The notes beneath the pieces were generated by a model that saw only the letters and a program-made list of their open reading frames with translations, made no database searches and was not told the origin of the DNA. This document shows positions 36,171 through 47,141 of a DNA stretch of 64,000 nucleotides, one piece after another. The DNA comes from Beta vulgaris subsp. vulgaris (Eukaryota > Streptophyta > Magnoliopsida > Caryophyllales > Amaranthaceae). A program made the translations under genes and the position numbers. Each line of letters opens with the position of its first letter. Within the stretch, counting starts at the first letter, position 1. The DNA lies in the NCBI RefSeq assembly GCF_026745355.1, contig NC_079206.1, forward strand, positions 25,173,437 through 25,237,436, read 5' to 3'.

Positions 36171-36357
36171 TATAATAATGATTGTTCTTTTTGCAACTGT
36201 TTTCTTACCAGCTAGATAGCACCAAAAGTTCCTTAAACTAGCATATTGATGCTATATTGAACATCCGAAATAAACTTTAAAATTATATCAATAAAAAAAG
36301 TCAAGCCACATATTGAAAAAATATTATTTTTCTAACTCTAACCTTATTTTAAATAAA

Positions 36358-36736
36358 GGATTTTTCTAAGTTATAGTCTTGTGTTTTTTCAATTTCTACA
36401 TTGTACCCAAGCTTTAAAAAATTACACACGGTACCTTCAAATTTACCTTTTTTAATGAACAATGCCCCTACCGCTAATTATACGTCATTAATTTCGTCTA
36501 CTTTTTATAATCCGGTGGAACGAATATAATTAGTGAATAATCCCTCTAAGGGTTAAACTATGTATAAGTCAAATTAGTTTCAATAAGTTAAAAAAATGAA
36601 ATTAATGACATATAATCAGCGGTTTGGGCATCGTGCATTAATAAAGGTAAGCTTGAGGGTACCGTGTGTAATTTTTAAAAAGTTGGGATACAACGTAGAA
36701 ACTAAAGAAACACAAGATTATAACGTAGAAAAATAC
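36358..36736. mobile_element. MULE-like element with about 150-bp inverted repeats
   Basis: Arms share TTTTTCTA(A/C)GTTATA(G/A)TCTTGTGTTT, TTACACACGGTACC, TTTACC/CTTACC, AATG(A/C)AC(A/G)ATGCCC and CATTAATTTC in opposite orientation. Flanks TTAAATAAA (36349-36357) and TAAAATAAA (36737-36745) form a 9-base duplication with one mismatch. It is non-coding. Confidence 0.78.
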
Positions 36737-36799
36737 TAAAATAAATTATCATTGTTCATAATCTTATCTTACTATTAAGTACTAGTGTACTACCACAAC

Positions 36800-38306
36800 T
36801 AGGGGTGTTAACAAGCCAGGGTGGCTCGCAAACTATTCGAGTTCAGCTCGATCAAAGTTCGGTCAAAGCTCGGCTCGAGAGAGCTCGACTCAAGTTAGAG
36901 TTCGGCTCGAGACATTAACGAGCTGAGCCTGAGCCACCTTAAGTTCGGCTCGAAAGCTCGCGAGCAAGCTTGATAGTTTTTTAATTACTAAAAATATTTC
37001 AATATTAGATAAAAAAAGTAATTAATAACTATGGTTAAAATCAACATGTTAATAGATATCATATTTTCAAATTTGAAAAATAGGTTTGTTACTAACAAAA
37101 CGTAATTGATATGTAGTATTTGAGTGCCTGGAAAATTCTTGATACCTCAGTTTCATATATGTTTGTTAAGTTTAACCTCCACTCTAACATCCTTGGTTCT
37201 CGGTGAATTCCTTAATTTTGCTTAATGGCTTTTGGTGCTTTCTTCTTATTTATCAATGAAGATGTTTTTGAAGGTTGGTACTGCATTCATGAATAACAAC
37301 CTCTTCTCTTCTACCCTTAGTTTAATCCACTATTATTGTTGTCTTATTTTTCTTCCCTGAAAAAAACATCTTTCTACATTCATCAAAAATAATTTCAATC
37401 TGTTTTTTTTTATGTCTAAACTCTGTATTCAAGCGATTTTAGTCTTCCATGACCTTTAAATTTATTGGAACCGGACCACTCATAACAATAGAGTTGAAAA
37501 TTTGAATATCATGTATCACATAACATGACAAGCAATTATAGGGTGATTGATCATTCTCCACACAAGAAATGGAACTAGGTACTTGAAGCAAAACTAATTG
37601 AGTGATTCTTCCAATCGATTGATTGATTGATCACCGCTTAAATGATCAACATGATCGGGAACCAACTGACATTTCAGCCCCGTGAATGGAAGAGAGAGAA
37701 ACAAGAGCAGCAGCCCCAAACTTAGACTCTCCCCTCATCTTCACTCATCTTTAACTTCACTCAGCAAGAGCAAGAGCAACACAAATTAAAAAAAAATTAA
37801 AGTAATTTCAATCTGTTAACTCCAAAGTCACCACTAAATCTTCAAAAATAAAATAAAGTGGGAAGATTTCAAAGAGAGAGAAGAAGACCATGAATGTGAC
37901 GGCAAATGGAAATGAGCAGAGGGTGGGGGAAGAAGCAAAGGAAGAGTTACAACTTAGGCGTCCCACATTGGTGGCATAACATGAGGGTATGAGTTTAAAG
38001 CTCTATAAAAGAAATCTTGACTTCTTAAACCTTTGCAGTTGGCTTAATATTTGCTTAGCCTTGCCAATGAACAAGTTTGGACATTGGGCCTTTAAACCAA
38101 TAAATGTTTGGGCCTCAATCGAACCTTGGACTTGCTTAGATTCAGTTCATTTTCGAGCTTTTCGAGCCTGTCAAACTCGAGCCGAGCTATAATGTTGTGA
38201 CTCGAGCTCGAGCTCGAGCCTAATATTTCAAGCTCGACGAGCCTTGAGCTCGAGCCGAGCCGAGCCTAGTCAAGTTCGGTCTTGGTTCGGCTCGTTAACA
38301 CTCCTA
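36800..38306. mobile_element. non-autonomous hAT element (1.5 kb)
   Basis: The ends TAGGGGTGTTAAC (36800) and GTTAACACTCCTA (38306) are inverted repeats of the hAT type. The 8-base target duplication ACCACAAC is exact at 36792-36799 and 38307-38314. Both subterminal regions (36825-36975 and 38150-38300) are packed with GCTCGA/TCGAGC units. The interior, about 1.2 kb, has no transposase; the frame at 37989-38192 is not recognisable. Confidence 0.9.
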
Positions 38307-38470
38307 ACCACAACCAAGCAAATGAAAACTCTATTATATATGAAGCTAATATTGGTGTCAACTAGTCCATTTTGCATAAACGTATATCAAATTTTGTTAA
38401 AGCAACTAAATTTCAAATTGAAAAAAGAAACGAGCTCAATATACAATTAGAAGGAAAATGATCAACCAAG

Positions 38471-38580
38471 TATGTATTGGCCTAGTGGTTAAGATTGAGG
38501 TATTGTGAATGATAGGTCACAGGTTCGAATCTTCCCTCCCCTTCTTTATACTATCTCTGTGTAGATGAAGGGAAAAACAC
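38471..38580 (+). mobile_element. tRNA-derived SINE-like sequence
   Basis: TTGGCCTAGTGGTT (38477-38490) fits an RNA polymerase III box A and GGTTCGAATC (38522-38531) a box B, at tRNA-like spacing. The 3' part (CTTCCCTCC...GTGTAGATGAAGG) recurs at about 38620-38675. It cannot fold as a complete tRNA, so it is a SINE rather than a tRNA gene. Confidence 0.72.
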
Positions 38581-38840
38581 TTTAATGCGATCTGATTCAT
38601 TGTTTGTTTGTTTGTTCGGATCTTCCCTCCTCTTCTTTGTACAGCCTTTGTGTAGATGAAGGAAAAAACGCTTTGAGACTCTCAAACTTCATCTTTTTCT
38701 TCTCCCTCTTATATGCATGCATCATACAAACATAAATATTCTTTCTCTAGAAACAACTTAGCCTCTCCATCAATTATTTTCTTCAATTTCGAAAATATGT
38801 GATTATTTTTTAATGCGATCTGATTCATTGTTTGTTTGTT
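38581..38840. repeat. exact 32-bp direct repeat flanking about 200 bp
   Basis: TTTAATGCGATCTGATTCAT plus TGTTTGTTTGTT occurs at 38581-38612 and 38809-38840 without mismatch. The enclosed DNA contains a second copy of the SINE 3' tail. It is either a retroposon target duplication or a local tandem duplication. Confidence 0.8.
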
Positions 38841-39229
38841 AGGAAGGAGTGAAGGGTATAAAATAATAAAGGAAGTTGGGGATTATGATTACTGAAAGTC
38901 TGCTAAGAGTCATTTTGGGAGCAATTATACCGGTAATCTATGCCAAGATTTTGGGAAAATATATATTTTACAAAGATTATAATAGAATAAGGCAGAAATT
39001 CTTTACTTTTTATCAATTGAAGATTTGAACATTATGCAGCCATGTAGTAGAAAAGCTTTGTTAAGGAAGGTCAACAAAAATTTTAGACCCCTCCAATATG
39101 AAGGCCTTGTTCTGTGGAATAGCTTGCACCGACGCTTAGCCGGCGCTGCTTGGCCGTTATTCAATCTTGAAGATACGATAGCTAAGAGTGTTATGTTCTT
39201 AGTAAATGCTTCGGATATCTAGAAGATTT
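38841..39229. other. unassigned region next to copia C
   Basis: Contains a 65-codon frame (39025-39222) with no family I recognise. No repeat boundary could be fixed. Confidence 0.3.
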
Positions 39230-39984
39230 ATAAGAAAGATTTGGATACACTTCTATGATTCATGTTTACACATTGAAACAAGAATATTGAGTGAAATAAC
39301 TCAAGGATCACAAAGTATAGATGAATTTTTACCAAATAACAAAATTGTGTGGGATGTGTAGGATTCTAAGTACTATAAGCGAAATTTCATGAATCTAATT
39401 TATAAGCACTTAAAACATGATCACATGCATATACAATCAAGGATCACATAATAGTTTAGAATTAACCTTTGAAGTGTGAATTCCACAAAGCTTGTTATAA
39501 CCCGGAGAAAGAACCTCAACTGTGATTCCTCTACTTGGTCCACCAACCCGGATAAACATTCCACCAATGCTAGTTGGAACGAAGAAATTCTTCTTTTTCT
39601 TTAATGGAGTTTTTGTGACTTTTAAAGAATATGAGAGAAAGGAATAATAAGAGAGATCTAATATGTTCTTATGATTGCCTAACTAAATATATAAACATAT
39701 TTAAGTTAGGAATCACTTCCCCTCTCTCCTCGCTCCTCTTGGCTGGCCACCCTAGGTCCCCTCTTGAGCACTAGGTTTTCTTTTTGTTGATCAAAAAGGT
39801 TTTATGTGTGGCCTAATAGGATCCATTAAATTGGGCTTCAGGTTTATAATTTCCTAACACGAAGTTCTATAGCATTCTCTAGCAAGAAGTATAAACGACC
39901 CAATAGAATGAATTTATTATCTCCATAATACGATCCATATTATAATTAGTATTGCAATAAAGTCGAGGATATAATTCCTTCCAT
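39230..39984 (-). repeat. probable 3' LTR of copia C, approximate limits
   Basis: On the minus strand AAGTGGGAGA (a typical copia polypurine tract) ends at 39985 and is followed by TGGAAGGAATTATATCC at 39984. A TATA-like TTTATATATTTAG is near 39690 and a pyrimidine-rich leader near 39655. The far end is not certain because no second LTR copy is present in the window. Confidence 0.5.
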
Positions 39985-40859
39985 CTCCCACTTGTTCGAG
40001 ACGAGTGTGCAATGTTTTAATTCCTCAAGTCTCTTAGTGTCTTAATTTGATAGTATGATCATATTTCTATATCATCCATACTAGTTTTCAAATTAATCCT
40101 TGAAATCTGAGTTCGAATTGACAAACAAATGATCATCAAATGATCCATTTGAACACGGCCATGCATTTTTCAATTTTCACTCTTCAAGGGGCCAAGACAC
40201 CCATCCTATCTCATATAGGAGGACCTTTTCAATTTTGTGGCAACCAATACTCCCACTCAACTTTTAGCACAACCCGAATGCTACCTTTATAGTCCCCTTT
40301 TACGATATGACATTTGACAGTATCAAAGTTATACCAATCATTAGGCGAAGTAGTGTCCCAGTCATGTCTTAGGAATCTACTAATATAATTTCGAAGTTAT
40401 AAAACTTTTAAGTAGGTCTTGTTCGATTATGTATCAACTATACACATCCATATAATTGATTAAACATCTCTATTTCCATAGCCCATGAAACGGCGCTATC
40501 AATAATCTTATATGCTAATCCTTTAAAAGTCATTTATGTCCAGTTTAATGATTAGATTAGGAACTTTAATATTCTATGAATTTGTTCACTTATGGTGTTT
40601 CATTCATCAAATCACATATTTGACAAACCATAGAATTCAAGATATATTTTGGACATTTTATTTAATACCAAACCAAAATTAAATAAGAAAAATTTATTCT
40701 CATAAACATAAATAGCAAAATCATGTCTTTATACTGTAATAAGTTTCTCTAAACCTAATACAATCTAAAGTCACTCTAACATTTGCTTCAAGCCTATAGC
40801 CTTAGCGTGACACTCATGCTTGGGTTGAGGTAGTGGTTTAGTTAGCGGATCAGCCACTT
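39985..40859 (-). other. copia C 3' untranslated region
   Basis: No coding capacity seen beyond the end of RNase H. The stretch ends at the polypurine tract (CTCCCACTTG on the + strand, 39986-39995). Confidence 0.5.
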
Positions 40860-42300
40860 CTCATCCGTGAACTTTGCAGATTCTGACATCCTTCCTGTCA
40901 ACTATCTCTCGAATGAGGTGATACTTCCTCATCACATGTTTGGATTGTTATGTGACCTTGGTCTTTTGCTTGCGCAATAGCACCATTGTTGTCACAAACA
41001 ACTCAATTCCTTCCAGAACACTAGGTAGATATCCAGCTCTGTCAACAACTTCTTTATCCAAACTTCTTCCTTAGCTGCTTCAACCTCTGCTAAATATTCT
41101 GATTTTGTCGTAGAGTCTGCTACAGTGCTTTGCTTTGAGCTCTTCCAGCTCACTGCTCCTCCATTTAGACGAAAGACATACCCTGACTGAGAGCGGTATC
41201 ATCTCTGTCGGTTTGGAAGCTTGCATCCGTGTAACCTTCAACAACCAACTCACTTTGCCCCCATATACTAAGAACATGCCTTTAGTCTCTCCAATACTTA
41301 AGGATGCTCTTAGCTGCAGTCCAGTGTGCTTCTCCTGGATTTGCTTGGAACCTGCTACACATGCTCAAGGCATATGCAACATCAGGTCGAGTACTTATCA
41401 TGGCATACATATAGACCCTATAGCCGAAGCATAAGGAATGCTACTCATTCGCTTTAACTCATCAGACTCAGTCGGGCACTGATTCTTTCTAAGCGATATG
41501 CCATGTGACATGGGAATGAAACCTCTCTTCGAGTTTTCCATGTTGAACCTTATCAATATAAGTTTCTTGACTTAGCCCAATCATCCTTCGAGATCACCTA
41601 TCTCTATGGATTTTAATTCCCATTATATACTCAGCTTCTCCAAGGTCCTTCAAACAGAAACAACTTTTCAACCATTCCTTAACTGACTCAAGCATTGGTA
41701 TATCATTTCCCATGAGTAGTATGTCATCTACATACAGAACCAAGAAGATTAAGCTGCTCCCACTAAACTTCTTGTAAACACAAGATTCTTATTTGCTTTT
41801 GATGAATCCAAATTGTCTGACTGCCTCATCAAACCGAAGATTCCAGCTCCGAGATGCATGCTTCAATCCATATATGGATCTCTGAAGCTTACAAACCCTT
41901 TTAGGATTTTTTGGATCCTCAAAATCTTCAGGTTGTGTCATGTACATATCCTCATTTAAGAACCCATTCAAGAATGCGGTTTTGACATCCATATGCCAAA
42001 TTTCTAATCGTAAAATGCAGCAATCGCTAAAAGTATTCGAATTGATCTGATTTAAGCATTGCTACTGGAGAAAAGGTCTCACCATAGTCTATACCATGAA
42101 TTTGCATGAATCATTTTTGCAACCAGTCTTGCTTTATAGACATAGACTTTTCCATCTTTATCTTTTTTCAATTTGAACACCCAGTGACATCCAATAGGGC
42201 TAACCCCATCAGGCAAGTCAACCAAGGTCCAAACTTTATTCTCAAACATGGAGTTTAACTCGGATTTCATGGCCTCAAGCCATTTCTAAGAGTCTGGGCT
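40860..42300 (-). pseudogene. copia C reverse transcriptase and RNase H
   Basis: Visible blocks are W-V-F-K-L-K-K-D-K-D-G (about 42180), YKARLVAK, MDVKTAFLNGFLNEDMYMTQ (41992), YGLKHASRSWNLRFDEAV (QAP altered to HAS) and YVDDILLMGND near 41735. RNase H remnants with [20 protein letters not shown] are near 41090 and a RMSESAKFTDE-like end is near 40870. Several stops and frame changes separate them. Confidence 0.82.
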
Positions 42301-42352
42301 CATCAAAGCTTGTTTGTAGGTAGTAGGTTCTGAATTTTCTAAAATCATAATT

Positions 42353-43449
42353 TCAGAATTTTTCAGTTAACAGGAAATCAACCAACTTCTTGTTTGGAAT
42401 CCTTGGTATACTAGACCTACGCGGGGGATAAGCATCAAGAGAAATGTTTTCTTCAATATTTTGAAGATTTTCGCTTGAATTAAGTTCAAGTGGGACGGTA
42501 GGAGGTTCACGCGATAAATACGTCATCTCCTGAATATGAATTTCGTCTTGTTGGGCCGTCTCTGACATAGTGTGAGCCATGTCCAGTTGTTGCTTATCTC
42601 GAATTTCTTCGAGTGTTGTTTTACTCCCACTTGTCTTTCTAGAAATAAATTCTTTTTCAAGAAAGACAACATGACGAGAAATAAAAACTTTTTCTTCTTG
42701 ACGCTTATAAAAGTAATAACCCGTTGTCTCTTTTGGGTATCCCACAAAGAGACATTTATCTGACTTGGGTGCAAGTTTGTCTGATAGTAACCGCTTTACA
42801 TAGACCTCACATTCCCAGATTTTAAGAAAAGACAAGTTTGGAGCTTTTCCATTTCATAACTCATATGGAGTCTTTTCTACAGCCTTTGACGGAATCCTAT
42901 TTAGTGTGTGTGTAGCAGTTTCTAGAGCATATCTCCAAAAAGAAATCGGAAGATCAGCAAGACTCATCATTAATCGAACCATATCTAACAAGGTTCGATC
43001 CCTCCTTTCAGATACACCATTCAATTGTGGTGTTCCTGGTGGAGTTAATTGTGAAAGAATTCCACAACCCTTTGATGATCAGCAAATTCTTAGCTCAAAT
43101 ACTCACCACTATAATCGGATCGCAGTGCTTTTATTATCTTACCAAGTTGATTATGTACTTCACTTTGGAACTCTTTGAATGTATCAAAAGATTTCGAATT
43201 ATGTTTCATTAAGTAGACATATCCATATCTACTCAAATCATCAATGAAGGTAATGAAGTAATTAAACCCTCCCATTGCCTTAGTGCTCATAGGACCACAC
43301 ACATCTGTATGTATGAGTCCTAAAAGATTGCTGGCCCTTTCACCTTTTCCAGTAAATGGTGATTTTGTCATCTTACCCATTAAGCATGATTCACATATAT
43401 CAAATGATTCGAAATCAAATTATGGAAGAATACCATCCTTTTGTAACTT
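42353..43449 (-). pseudogene. copia C integrase, downstream of the LINE
   Basis: The pre-integrase zinc finger continues as C-E-S-C-L-M-G-K-M-T-K. Then come GLIHTDVCGPMSTKAMGGFN, FIDDLSRYGYVYLM and ALRSDYSGEYLS, the two catalytic Asp regions. After breaks near 43080-42840 the C-terminal domain reads WECEVYVKRL, KCLFVGYPKETTGYYFY and VFISRHVVFLEKEF. Frameshifted overall. Confidence 0.85.
43436..43449. repeat. 14-bp target duplication of the minus-strand LINE, right copy
   Basis: TCCTTTTGTAACTT is identical to 59863-59876. It abuts the LINE poly(A) (T run on the + strand) and marks where the LINE entered copia C. Confidence 0.9.
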
Positions 43450-43743
43450 TTTTTTTTTTGCTAAGTAATAATCATCTTATATCACCCAAAAACAATTACA
43501 ACCAAGGCCAAAACTAGGGAGAAACAAACCAACTAGGTTGGACCCCTCCTCCCTAGCAAGGCTAAACACATTCTATACACTCAAACATCGCATTACAGTG
43601 AGTAAAACCAGTTTCTATCATTTCTAGAAATCTTCCTAGGCATTACAAGGAAAATTCTTCTTCTGACATTCTCTTTTATCCATGACTCCATGTGTTGGAT
43701 ACTAGGAACTCTTTGATTCCATTTGCTGTCGTTCACGTTCTTT
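43450..43743 (-). pseudogene. LINE 3' end: ORF2 C-terminus, 3' UTR and poly(A)
   Basis: Minus-strand codons encode RIFLVMPRKISRNDRNWFYS and stop at TAA (43595-43593), aligning with RISLVLPKKISVKDKDWFDV at the end of the plus-strand LINE. A 3' UTR of about 130 bases and a T run (poly(A) on the minus strand, about 43450-43459) follow. Confidence 0.8.
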
Positions 43744-45143
43744 GACAAATTCCTTCAAGTGTGAAATCTCTAAATTAATTAGATAATTTTCATTTTTCAA
43801 ACTCTCATAACATTCTTTGATTTTTAAGTTTTTATCAAACAAATCAAAAAATCTAGTTTCGACATCAGTTCTCATTTTCTTAAGCCATTCTATGTGTTCC
43901 TTGCAAACCTTTAAGGCTTGTTCCGTTTGTTCACGTTTTTCACGTTCATCTCTACATTCAAGAATTGCATCATAAAGAAGATCATATATTTCAGTCCTAG
44001 TTTTACCATCTAGTTCTGACTCAAGTCCATGTTGACTTACCTCAATTTTTCTTCATCTTCTTTTTCGTCAGTGTTTGCCATGAGGCAAAGGTTTGCTGTT
44101 TCTTCAGTTGGTTGTTCCTCTTCTTCTTCCGTCTCTGAATCTCCCCAAGCAGCTATCATAGCTTTGCGCACATTTGCCTTAGAGAAAGGTGCTTTTGATT
44201 CTTTGTTCCTTTCAGCAAAGCGTTCCTTGTTCCTTTCTTTTGTTTTGTCGTTTTCCCAAAGAGGACATTCTTTGATGAAGTGATCTGTACTTCCACATTT
44301 ATGACAAGCAGCTTTGTTAGAAAATTTCTTAGTTTTACCTTTGAAGTTTCCATTCTTCATGTTCCTGTACATCTTTCGAAATTTTCGAACCATGAGGGCT
44401 GCTTCTTCTTCTTCAGAGTCCGAATCATCTTCATCATCTGCTTTGAGAGCAATTGATTTTGATTTGGACTTTCACCATATTCAGTATCAAGGTGAAGCTC
44501 ATGAGTCATAAGTGACCCTGCCAGCTGTTCTAAGTTGAACTTAGTGAAGTCTTTTTGTTTCTTGAAGAGCGTGACTTTAGCCATCCATCTGTCCTTAGGA
44601 AGACTCCTAAGAACCTTTCGAACCTGTTCCTCAGATGAAATAAACTTTCCAAGAGAAGCCAACTCATTTATAATGTTAGTAAAACGAGTAAACATGTCTC
44701 AAGATGCTTTCTTTGGATTTCATGCAGAACAGTTCATATTGATTCATAAGTAAATCAATTTTCGATCTTTTAACTTCATTAGTTCCTTCGTGGGTTACTT
44801 CTAGTAAATCCCATATTTGCTTTGCGGATTTGCATCCCATGATCCTATTATGTTCATGGGGTCCAAGTCCACAATGCAATAATTTAATAGCCATGGCATT
44901 TACTTCCATTTTTTCAAAATCAGATTTGTCATAATCAGAGAGGGGTTTAAAAGTTACCTCATTTTTGTCATTTGTAGTTGTGACTTCGAAATCACCAACT
45001 TCAATGACTCTCCATACCTGATAGTTTTCAGCCTTGATGAATATCTCCATGCGGTCTTCTCTCCAATAGTTGTAGTACTTCCCATTGAACATAGGAGGCC
45101 TTTGAGTGGAATAACCTTCTTCAAGTTTCTCGGTGGTATTCAT
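43744..45143 (-). pseudogene. second, truncated gag of the composite
   Basis: It starts MNTTEKLEEGYSTQRPPMFN as in the upper gag and carries the UBN2-type core and the first zinc knuckle (CHKCGSTDHFIKEC). It ends abruptly at the LINE junction, about 150 bases before the second knuckle region. One-base differences from the upper copy (for example near 44470, 44557 and 44700) break the frame at places where the upper copy is open, and the reverse is also true. Confidence 0.85.
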
Positions 45144-45194
45144 TGTTCCTTGGATCTTTTCCTCAATAGGGTTTCCTATCTTACGTGAGTTCTA

Positions 45195-45206
45195 GCTCTG
45201 ATACCA
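45195..45206 (-). promoter_or_regulatory. primer binding site after the shared LTR
   Basis: TGGTATCAGAGC on the minus strand, complementary to plant initiator tRNA-Met. Its presence next to the lower side of the LTR shows that this LTR also acts as a 5' LTR. Confidence 0.88.
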
Positions 45207-45208
45207 AT

Positions 45209-46577
45209 TGGTTATTTCCCTAGGAACACTACAAGAGGGGGGGTGAATTGTAGGTGTAGAAATAAACGTAACTTTTTGCGGAAATTAAAACTTAAACGAA
45301 TAAACAAGCTAAAGGAACACAAGGGATTTTTACGAGGAAAAACTTCTTGGGCCCAACAAGAAGAAACAACCTCGACCACTAGGGATTTTAAACTCAACAC
45401 TTTCACTAATTAGGCCAAACAACTCTGTTACAACCTAATTCTAACTCGAGCCACACCTTGAGTTCCTAAACTCAAGTTCCTGAACCACTGTTCCCTTAAC
45501 AGCAGTTCCTCTCAACTTCACTCGAAGTTTTCTCACACATACAAGCTTCACTCAAAGCCTTTCTCTTACAGAACTTCACTCAAAGTTCCCTTACCCCAAA
45601 AACCAAAATACAATTGATCGAAATAAGCTTAGTGGAATTAGAGTAAGAAGGCAAAGAACAAATGGCTATTATGAGAGAATGAAGGCACTGACACTTAATA
45701 AGTTAAACTCACTTAATTACTTAGTCAGACACAATTTGGAACTTATCTAGACTTCTATATTTATAGTGTTAATCATGAAGAACGTGGGATTAATGTTAGA
45801 GTACACGTTTTAATCCATTTACCCATGATGTTCCTTCCCCTAAGGAACACGTTTTACATCATGTCCCATGATCCCATGAACTATAAATGAACGTGGATAA
45901 AATGCAGCCATTACTCCTAAATAATAGGAGTTCCTTGAGCATTATCCGAAAATCAGTTTTTATAAACTCTTTTTATCTTTAAATCTGAATTTCTAATCTT
46001 TAAGAAAATAATATCTTTGAAATAAAATCTTTCTAACAACCGGATATTTATTTTCTTATTTTCCGAAAAATAAAATCTTTTCCAAAACAGATTTTCTTTT
46101 TAAAACTGATTTTATCATTTGAAATTAGAAATAACTAATTTCCTATAATCTAGGCATGACTTACTCCATTATCTTTTAACGTATACAAGTACACGCCTAA
46201 GTCTAGTTCCTTATATTAGTTCAGTTCCTTTAACATATTTGCTAAGTGCCACTGAGTTTGTTCCTTACGAAGGAACAAACGCTTCATTCTCAAATATTCT
46301 GCCACAGTTCCTTACCATTCTTTCTTTGTTCCTTTACATTGGAACTAGAAAATAAAACGCCTAGCTTCTATTATTCTTGATCCAATGCTTGCTCCAGTAT
46401 CAACATAGAAACTTCTTTACTTAGCCTTTGAAATCCTCTCTTGACTTCTTCATTGACTTCGTATTCTCCCAGTTCCTTGCATTGATACCTTAGACACCAT
46501 ACACTTAAATAATTCATTAGTTCACTACTTAGTTTGTTCCTTTGTTTCTTTGTCATTATCAAAACTAGGGTTCAACA
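45209..46577 (-). repeat. shared LTR of the Sirevirus-like composite (1369 bp)
   Basis: Minus-strand ends are TGTTGAACCCTAG (46577) and AATAACCA (45209, one extra base versus AATAACA). A polypurine tract lies on one side and a primer site on the other. It differs from 54671-56033 mainly by indels, for example AACAACC/AACC near 45367 and CGAAGGAACA/CAA near 46269. Confidence 0.92.
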
Positions 46578-46605
46578 ATTTCCCCCTTTTTGATGATGAC
46601 AACAA
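46578..46605 (-). promoter_or_regulatory. polypurine tract and hairpin arm of the composite
   Basis: AAAAAGGGGGAAAT on the minus strand lies directly upstream of the LTR. The flanking arm TTGTCATCATCAAAA pairs with the LTR start (TTTTGATAATGACAA, one mismatch). A second G5 tract lies at about 46822-46832. Confidence 0.8.
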
Positions 46606-47141
46606 AGGTACAAACTAAGGAAAATAACAAATAATATAAGTGAATGAAAATAAAAACATAAAGAAGAAAATGAAAAATAAAACACAATTATATGAGTAAC
46701 TGAAGTTTGATTTTTCATTTACCTTAACCTATTTTTGATTTTTCATTTACCTTATCCAATTTTTAATTTTTTTCAATTTCATTTTTTAAGTTTATGTACA
46801 GTTTGTTCCTTAAATCCTTTTCCCCCTTTGTCATCCTCAAAAAGAATAGACTCTGCATGAATTGATGAATTGATTTAAAACCTTAAGACCAATATGCAAG
46901 CACCATTAGTGGTTAAGTTAGAAAATCAAAGAGTAAACTTGCTCAAACATCAATCACATAATACTAGCCATTCCAAGGAAGAAATTATGCAAAGCATTTA
47001 GAAACATAGACAATATAGCAAAAGTCATTGATTATATAGCACTTGTTCCATAACAAAACAAAGAAAGAAAAGAAAAAGAAGAAACAAAAGTTGTGTTCCT
47101 TGATGAAAGAAACAGGAACAACAAAACAACAATAAAAGAAA
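46606..47141 (-). other. 3' untranslated region of the composite
   Basis: Counterpart of 5570-6098 in element A; non-coding, with the same duplicated GGTAAATGAAAAATCAAAA-type repeat. Confidence 0.6.

Noticed and set aside
38471..38540. possible tRNA gene
   Set aside because: Boxes A and B are present, but no acceptor or anticodon stem can be formed; SINE is the better reading.
39025..39222. 65-codon frame next to the copia C LTR
   Set aside because: No similarity recognised and the repeat boundary there is unclear; kept as unassigned sequence.
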